Source: Diphasiastrum complanatum | Lineage: Eukaryota; Streptophyta; Lycopodiopsida; Lycopodiales; Lycopodiaceae | Direction of reading: 5' to 3' | NCBI GenBank assembly: GCA_029204225.1 | Contig: CM055098.1 | Location: 23,625,367 to 23,689,366, forward strand | Length of the DNA: 64,000 nt | In this document: positions 58,256 through 64,000 of the stretch, in pieces | Numbering within the stretch: the stretch's first letter is position 1 | How the letters are laid out: each line of letters begins with the position of its first letter | Notes under the pieces: model-generated | What the model was told of the DNA's origin: nothing | Database searches by the model: none | What the model saw: the letters and a program-made list of their open reading frames with translations, nothing else | Translations under genes and position numbers: made by a program

Positions 58256-58736
58256 TGTCACAAGCCAATCTCTCCAAGCTCGTGAGTCCTAGAAGCCGGT
58301 GTGTAGAATGAACCTCCCAACCATAGGCACCCCCTCCTTGAGTCCTTCTACCTGCTATTCCCGTCAACTAGCACATGGCATCCACCTGTGGGTGATCAGT
58401 CCACTTGGCATGCCTAGCCCCTGTGACCTGTGAATACTGACTGACTCATAGGGTACCACCCCCCATGCCCCGCCAAAGACCTGTGACCCTCTTGGTCACC
58501 CTGACTACTTGCCGGCTAGCATCTCGTCACTGACGGCTAGGGTCCCGACGGTCAAGACACACCACATCTTTGACAACTTGTCAGGTGGCCACACTGGGTC
58601 ACTGCTCGTGACGCACCGGTCCCAACTTTGGGACAGATGTCCTCCTCGGTCACTGGCCCTTGCCAATACTTGGCCTCAGGCCCTCTGGTGACCGGCCGTG
58701 CCAAGGTCATGATAGAATCGCAATTGGACTCTAACA
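58256..58736 (-). repeat. 5' LTR of element E
   Basis: 481 bp partner of 56391-56870, with a small number of differences, implying fairly recent insertion. Confidence 0.93.
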
Positions 58737-58741
58737 CAAAC

Positions 58742-59306
58742 CATTCCCAAGTAATGGCTTTACAGGCTCCTAACCCTGCAAACAAACCGTTAGTTTGCTG
58801 GAAACTGAAGCATAAACCTGAGATTCCACAGTAAGCAACCTTGCAATCCTGTCAAACATCACCCACACTCAACAGCCAACCGGTTAGAGTATTTTTGCTT
58901 CTATTCCAGCCTATTCCCACCGTTTTAAAACCAAACCGGCTTCCAAACAGGCAATAGACAGCATTCAAAATACAATAACCGTTCATAAGAAGAATAAGAG
59001 ACTGTAGGAAAAAATCCAGCCAACCAATAAAGTAACTTGTTGCCTTCACAAAGATGCTAACCACATAGTAATCGGCAACAATAGAATTGACACAGAATTT
59101 CTTCCAAGAAACCAATTCAAAAGCATAAAAACGAACGAATTGTGAGCCTGGTAGTGCACTTACCACACAATCGATTGCAATTCAAAAATTATTTCCAACG
59201 GGAAGAAAATTCCACAATTCCACCGTTTGTTGCTTACTCCGCCGGATTCTCGAGAAAACGTCAAGATTTCCACTCAGCACTTTCGATGATAAATCCTGCT
59301 TAGACT
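58742..59306 (-). other. Leader of LTR element F (continued)
   Basis: Non-coding sequence between element E and the PBS of F. Nothing recognised. Confidence 0.45.
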
Positions 59307-59318
59307 GGCTCTGATACA
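59307..59318 (-). other. PBS-like site of element F
   Basis: GGCTCTGATACA reads in reverse complement as TGTATCAGAGCC, close to TGGTATCAGAGCC. Confidence 0.6.
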
Positions 59319-59735
59319 TATAAGGTCCTCACAACAGGATTCTAGTCTAAGCATGCCATACAAAGCAACAACACATGGGAACCGGTGGAGGTTAAACCAA
59401 CCCAACCAAACCTAGATCGAACGGATCTAGCCCCCAAGCTATGGATCAATCAGAGTCATGGAAAGAGGAGTCACACCAGCAGCATGTAGCTACTAATCAC
59501 AATATCAAGCCTACACTAGTGAGAGCCCAGCAGGTATACTTATACCCTCCAAGGCCCATGCACCACTAGTAGTGTACTGTGACACCTCAACGGACACCTC
59601 TGCAGCCTATCTTGGCCACGTCATCCAATTCCCTAATGACTCACTGATAGACCCATACCAACTCCACCACCATGTGTATAGGCCTACAACCATTAATTAT
59701 GACCATGTACACATAAGGGCCCCAATTCCCTTATA
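59319..59735 (-). repeat. Probable LTR of element F
   Basis: 417 bp with matching ends TATAAGG/CCTTATA, adjoining the PBS-like site. No second LTR in the window, so the boundary rests on the inverted ends. Confidence 0.55.
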
Positions 59736-59754
59736 GTCACAATATTAACTTATG

Positions 59755-60066
59755 GGTTGTTGGTCTACCGGTCCCTAGCGTGGACACGCTACCCGAGACC
59801 AGTCATGGGCATGACAGGCACAGGTCCATGCCAGGGCACGAGAGTGGTACCCTATGAGTCGCTCAGTATTCACAAGTCACATGTAACATGCATGCCAAGT
59901 GGACTAATCACCCACAACATCCAGCCATGTGCCAAGTGACAGGAATAGCAAGTAGTAGGACTCACAGGGGTGCCTATAGTTGGTGGGAGGTTCATTCTAC
60001 ACACCGGCCGTCTAGGATTCAGGAGCTTCAAGAGATGAGCACGTGATATCATAGAACTACACATCA
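59755..60066 (+). repeat. Diverged element E-type LTR, plus strand
   Basis: GGTACCCTATGAGTC, ATGCCAAGTGGACTAATCACC and GGTTCATTCTACACACCGGC match the reverse complement of the element E LTRs, with many changes. A solo or partial LTR. Confidence 0.75.
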
Positions 60067-61646
60067 TACAATATGTTGTAGAGTCAAGAGATTCACCTCT
60101 TATGTGCTACTATAGTCTCTCTTAAATACCAAGATGGAAATCTGGATCCAGACAATTCTTTTGAATCCAAATAACGTCTTTCCTTTTATGTCTCATGCTA
60201 GCCAACACTACGATATTTAGGCTTCAAACCGTTATTCTCAATATTTGTTACTGTGATGATGTTAGTGATGTGCATGTGCATGTGCATGTTTTGTCTCTAT
60301 AGATGCTAAAGTTGCCATCATGTGTATAAAGTTGTGCTGGATTTACAAAAAACTTTATAATATGGCTACTTCATTATGTGGATCTGTTACAGCATCCAAG
60401 GTTCATGTAAAGGAAAAGTTTCATGGAATTTACTTATATTCGTTAGCTTTGTTGGATCAAGTATTTACAAGAGACTAAAACGTTTAGAAAATTATGCGTT
60501 TTGTCTACTGTTCATATGTTATCAATCTGCAATTGATTCAAGGTTTTGGTTATTTTTTACTTGATATTTAGAATCCCATTGCAGAGGATGGCTTGTTGAG
60601 GTGGATTGTCTATGCAATCCATGTCCACTCGTTGCCTATGTCATGGGATTGTTTATATAGGAGCACTGTCTTTTGACGCTCTAAAAGTTTGTTGGCACAT
60701 TGAATTAGTACTTATCTTGCCAGTTTCATCATAATCTGAAAATTTCCGACGTGATCTAGCAACATGGGCAATAATCTAGGAAGAGATGGGCTGGCCCTTA
60801 CAGATTATCAGCACGTTTTTTTTCCTCCCAGCTCACTAAGATGTGTTGGTTGAGGATCACTTACAAAGATCTTCAGTGTTTTCATATGGCTAACCAATTT
60901 GTGGTTGTTGTAGTTGTAATCCAATTCTTGTAATCTACAAAGTCATAGCTGCATCAGTATTGGATGTCATAGATTAGTGATTTTCAAATTGCTGATTTGT
61001 GGTTACGAGTCAATTTCTTAGATTGTAATCAGTTGTTTTAAGAATTTTCTTAATTTCTAGAAATGAGTCAAGGTCCTGACATTACCTTGCATCATGTAAC
61101 TAGGTAATGTATTTAGAAAAATTATCATTGCTTTGATAGCCTTAAAGTTTAACTTTAGCTTGCAAACTAAAACCTTCTCTATTACTGGCACGGAGGGCTG
61201 CATATGAGGCCAGCCCTCAATTAAGATTAACTCACTTTCTTGTTAGGCATACTAGATGCACAATATAAAAGCCAAATTTTACTAGGGTGGCCCGGGCATG
61301 GGAAGTTTTTGATTTATTGTGCAGAAAGAGTCTAGATGTTGTGGAAACTGATAAGTACAAATTATAGTGTCACTATTTGCAATATTTGCATGAAGCATTG
61401 ATTGGATTGGAACTAGTTATTCTTTGAATTTGTTGGACTATAGATGAAGTTGGCAGCAAGATTCCAGCTTCCTTACAAAGGAACTTTCACTTTTGATTAA
61501 TTATATCACCCATGAATCTTATTCACTAGGTTGCTTGGCTTCTTAAACTGATGGCATTCATTCATCGTTGATCCCAAAATGTCACTTGCATTGAAAGAAG
61601 ACTCGCTTGATCTTATCACACAACTAATCTTCCAATGATTTTGCAG
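60067..61646 (+). other. 3' part of dynein intron 18
   Basis: About 1.6 kb AT-rich non-coding sequence to acceptor ATTTTGCAG. No element recognised. Confidence 0.55.
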
Positions 61647-61894
61647 ACATGGCCAATATTGAGCCCATGTACCAGTATTCACTGCCCTGGTTCATAGAAT
61701 TGTTCGAGTATTCAATTCTGAATAGTGAGAAGTCCCATGATTTGGCTCTAAGACTCACAACACTTCAAGAACACTTCAAATGTACGCTTTACTGCAATGT
61801 TTGTCGTTCTCTTTTTGAGAAAGACAAACTGCTCTTTGTGTTTCTGATGGCTCTCAAATTAGCTGCTGATGAGGCAAAACTAGACTTGGATGAG
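61647..61894 (+). CDS. Dynein heavy chain exon 19
   Basis: 248 nt, entering in phase 1 and leaving in phase 0. MANIEPMYQYSLPWFIELFE, SEKSHDLALRLTTLQEHFKC and NVCRSLFEKDKLLFVFLMAL: the MYQySL.wFi.lF and vcRsLFekdKLlFsf motifs between AAA5 and AAA6. Confidence 0.96.
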
Positions 61895-62109
61895 GTACAT
61901 CACTGCCCCAAGAGATCTATGTCTTCTTTTGATATATAGAAGCCTTATAAAAGAAACATAATCAAATGACAAGCAAGCCCATACAATAGACAGAAAAGCT
62001 GATAGAAGTCTGTTTGGTTTTCACGTTTATAGGCTACCTTTCAAACTCAATATAGTTATTGGACATGCTTACTATAAAGAATGTCTAATCATCCATCACT
62101 TACGGGCAG

Positions 62110-62226
62110 CTGAGGTTTTTGATGACGGGAGGCGTAGCACTTGAAAAAGTACCTGAGAAACCCGGAAATGCAACATCCTCTTGGCTCAGTGACAAAGCAT
62201 GGCGTGAAATCTACCTTCTTTCCAAG
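62110..62226 (+). CDS. Dynein heavy chain exon 20
   Basis: 39 codons, phase 0. LRFLMTGGVALEKVPEKPGN and ATSSWLSDKAWREIYLLSK: el.fLltGg......P....WLsd.aW.ei..Ls. Donor AAG|GTCTCTCT, where the (CT)n begins 1 nt after the GT. Intron 19 before it is 215 bp. Confidence 0.95.
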
Positions 62227-62227
62227 G

Positions 62228-62260
<33 letters not shown>
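62228..62260 (+). repeat. (CT)n microsatellite at the intron 20 donor
   Basis: CT tract with one CTAT interruption, fused to the GT of the donor and followed by a 5'-truncated LINE. Confidence 0.93.
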
Positions 62261-62262
<2 letters not shown>

Positions 62263-62739
62263 CCTTTTTCTCCAGACGACGTTCACGACCAGTCCCAGAT
62301 TCAGATGATGATGACGAGGATGAGGACATGACTTCCCACAAAGATCAGAGACAGCGCACCTCCCAGCATTACCCCCCAGCAGCTAGACCTCTTCATCCTA
62401 CCACAAGGAGATGACCCTCTTACATTCGACATCGGCAGCATATCTCAGTCTCACTGCCCACTGCAGCTTGTATTACATCTTTTTTCAGTAGTAGCAGCAG
62501 CAGTAGTAGCAGCATGACCTCCAAGACATGATCTGCGGCTTCCTTCCACTATACATAGCCATTTCTGGCTTCATACCTGTTGGTTTAGTTAACTTTGGTA
62601 TTTGTGTTTAGATTTACTATATATGCTTTTCTTTCAGTTTTGGATACGTTTTTCATACGCTCCCAGATGGTGCACATACTTGATATGTACTTATTTGTCT
62701 TATATGCCTTTTGGCATGGAAAAGACATTAAGAAAGCTT

Positions 62740-62743
<4 letters not shown>
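62261..62743 (+). pseudogene. LINE copy 8, 3' fragment
   Basis: End of the ORF2 C-terminal tail (DSDDDDEDEDMTSHKDQRQR; compare DDDDDDIPPHRRQRS in copy 5), Ser-rich stop region, and 3' UTR with stem-loop 62704-62717 and TTAAGAAAGCTTTCTTT. Confidence 0.85.

Positions 62744-62822
<79 letters not shown>
62744..62822 (+). repeat. (CT)n-(CA)n tail of LINE copy 8
   Basis: About 28 CT units followed by about 11 CA units, then unique intron sequence. Confidence 0.95.
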
Positions 62823-62823
<1 letters not shown>

Positions 62824-63147
62824 TCAGCAAGTTTCATAAAAGGCGGTGATAGTTACAGCTTAGAAGATTATAGGAATGCTAGAGAAGGTACACATGACAA
62901 CGCAGTTGTCAGTAGTACAGAATGCAAAACAGAATCAATGGTTAGAGTTTTCTCTTTTTGTGAATAAAGAGTTTATCAGTTAAAGTTTGCTGGATTCCAA
63001 CTTGGCATGCCGATGGCCAGAACATGGTCTGTTCAAGAATTTGTTGATTTTCTTTCCTCTTCCCGATAGAGATAAATAATTTTTGTTGTTGCATATTGCA
63101 ATTAACTGTTGAGAATGTATTAATTTCTGTGAAAGCTTGTGTTTCAG

Positions 63148-63231
63148 AAAAATAACTTCCAGGGAGTTGATAGGAGCATAATTGAACAGATTGACAACTG
63201 GCGCGCGATCTTTGATAGTCCAGAACCACAT
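63148..63231 (+). CDS. Dynein heavy chain exon 21
   Basis: 28 codons, phase 0. KNNFQGVDRSIIEQIDNWRA then IFDSPEPH: the F.g....i......W...yds.ePh segment. Donor CAT|GTAAAAATCCTCTCT: the CT tract starts a few bases after the GT. Confidence 0.92.
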
Positions 63232-63236
63232 GTAAA

Positions 63237-63239
<3 letters not shown>

Positions 63240-63293
<54 letters not shown>
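63240..63293 (+). repeat. (CT)n microsatellite in intron 21
   Basis: About 27 CT units starting at intron position +9; no LINE follows. It makes up 40% of a 131-bp intron. Confidence 0.95.
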
Positions 63294-63296
<3 letters not shown>

Positions 63297-63362
63297 TAAG
63301 ATGAATATATATTATCCCACAAAGATGTCAAGGTAAGTGATCTTTCAGCATTGGTGATGCAG

Positions 63363-63446
63363 ATTGAACCACTGCCAATGCCATGGAATTATGAACTTGA
63401 CACCTTCCAGAAGATGCTTTTGTTAAGATGTCTACGTCCTGATAAG
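63363..63446 (+). CDS. Dynein heavy chain exon 22, followed by a GC donor
   Basis: 28 codons, phase 0. IEPLPMPWNYELDTFQKMLL then LRCLRPDK. The P..w...L..FQk.liLRclRpDK block precedes AAA6. The next bases are GCAAGA after AAG, which fits the minor GC-AG donor class; no GT donor lies at a suitable position. Confidence 0.9.
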
Positions 63447-64000
63447 GCAAGACCTATTCTCTACGTTTGTCTGAATTAGATTAATTTGGCTACAAGGATT
63501 GCATATCTCAGGTGAAACAGTGCTGAAATTTGCCAGACAAGAAAAAATGTTGCACTAGGCAAGCTCAACACTACCTTAACAGAAACGATTGTAGATGCTT
63601 CTACCATTTCCTTTCAAATTCATGTTTAGAAACAAGCTCCACCCAGCATTAAGTCTTATCTGCAAATTGTTCCTCTCTGCCAATATTCTGTTCACCGTCC
63701 TTTTGTGCATCACATCCTTACCAAAGAACAGTGTCCTAAACATACTCGGTCATATAAGTCTGCTGTCCTTTGCTAGATCCTCCTTAAATTTGAGTTGCCT
63801 TTGAGACTTTGGCTAGATGTTGCTTTGTTTCATAATCAGATACAATCCAGAAGTTGTGAAAATTGCTGATTTCTCATGCTTCTAAAACATAATATATTTC
63901 ACTGTATCTCTAGAGCTTTTGTTAGTGACAGTTCACGGTTAGTACATCGCTCATTGGTGATGGTTTCCAACAGTTGATGATTATACTACCATCCTCTTCA
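63447..64000 (+). other. Dynein intron 22, continuing beyond the window
   Basis: Non-coding; no further dynein exon or element recognised before the edge. Confidence 0.55.

Larger units (their letters stand above)
56391..58736 (-). mobile_element. Gypsy element E, reverse strand, internally deleted, TSD CAAAC
   Basis: 2,346 bp: 5' LTR 58256-58736, PBS 58243-58255, zinc-binding module, integrase and chromodomain-like C-terminus, polypurine tract (56871-56884, reverse complement GAGGAGGGAAGGAT), 3' LTR 56391-56870. Flanked by perfect CAAAC (56386-56390 and 58737-58741). gag, protease, RT and RNase H are deleted: the PBS is followed at once by RNase H/integrase linker sequence. Non-autonomous. 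Confidence 0.93.

Noticed and set aside
63300-63345. Alternative donor AAG|GTAAGTG at about 63334 for exon 21
   Set aside because: Good consensus, but using it would translate the CT tract and enter exon 22 in the wrong phase; CAT|GTAAAA keeps frame and family sequence.

Overview
This is eukaryotic nuclear DNA. The backbone of the window is one axonemal dynein heavy chain gene on the + strand, running off both ends. I resolve 22 coding exons between 1792 and 63446. They total 3,618 nt (1,206 codons), every junction keeps frame, and there is no stop or frameshift. They cover the protein from the C-terminal part of AAA3, through AAA4 (Walker A GVGGSGRQS, Walker B FLFIDTQI), the stalk coiled coils with the microtubule-binding tip, AAA5 and the buttress, to the approach to AAA6. 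Every retrotransposon whose primer-binding site (PBS) I can see is primed by an initiator-Met tRNA-type site (TGGTATCAGAGC and variants), and the Ty3/gypsy pol carries a chromodomain, which are plant features. A plant with an intact axonemal dynein makes swimming sperm. I infer a fern-like or other non-flowering land plant; a mitochondrial cox2 insert in an intron agrees but does not settle the lineage.

Introns without transposons are 100-1,800 bp. Five are inflated to 6-15 kb by nested elements. Intron 7 (6600-17023): a LINE split by a gypsy element, then a second gypsy. Intron 8 (17148-31883): a near-complete 6.15-kb chromovirus with TSD GTCAT inside another LTR, a small tRNA-derived SINE with a 14-bp TSD, an internally deleted reverse-strand gypsy, two LINE copies in opposite orientations, a gag remnant, and a mitochondrial cox2/group II intron fragment. 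Intron 11 (33042-42589): three LINE copies in a row separated by (CT)n, then a truncated gypsy. Intron 17 (46073-52215): a rearranged cluster of one LTR family with a perfect 420-bp tandem duplication and an inverted LTR pair. Intron 18 (52361-61646): a LINE plus two nested reverse-strand LTR elements. The first 1.2 kb hold hAT and copia remnants.

The most interesting signal is the LINE family. Every copy that still has an end abuts a long (CT)n tract. Copies lie end to end in intron 11, as if each insertion regenerates its own target. Their 3' ends share a 5-bp stem/4-nt loop whose stem sequence changes with pairing preserved in three versions. In five dynein introns (7, 11, 18, 20, 21) the (CT)n begins 1-8 nt after the GT of the 5' splice donor, with a LINE right behind it in four. 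This suggests a microsatellite-targeting plant LINE that lands at splice-donor-proximal pyrimidine tracts while the host gene stays intact. Other points: LTRs with AG...CT termini, a chimeric gypsy whose RT/RNase H/integrase core is replaced by a non-coding block shared with another element, and the mitochondrial insert. No function is assigned to stretches described as featureless.
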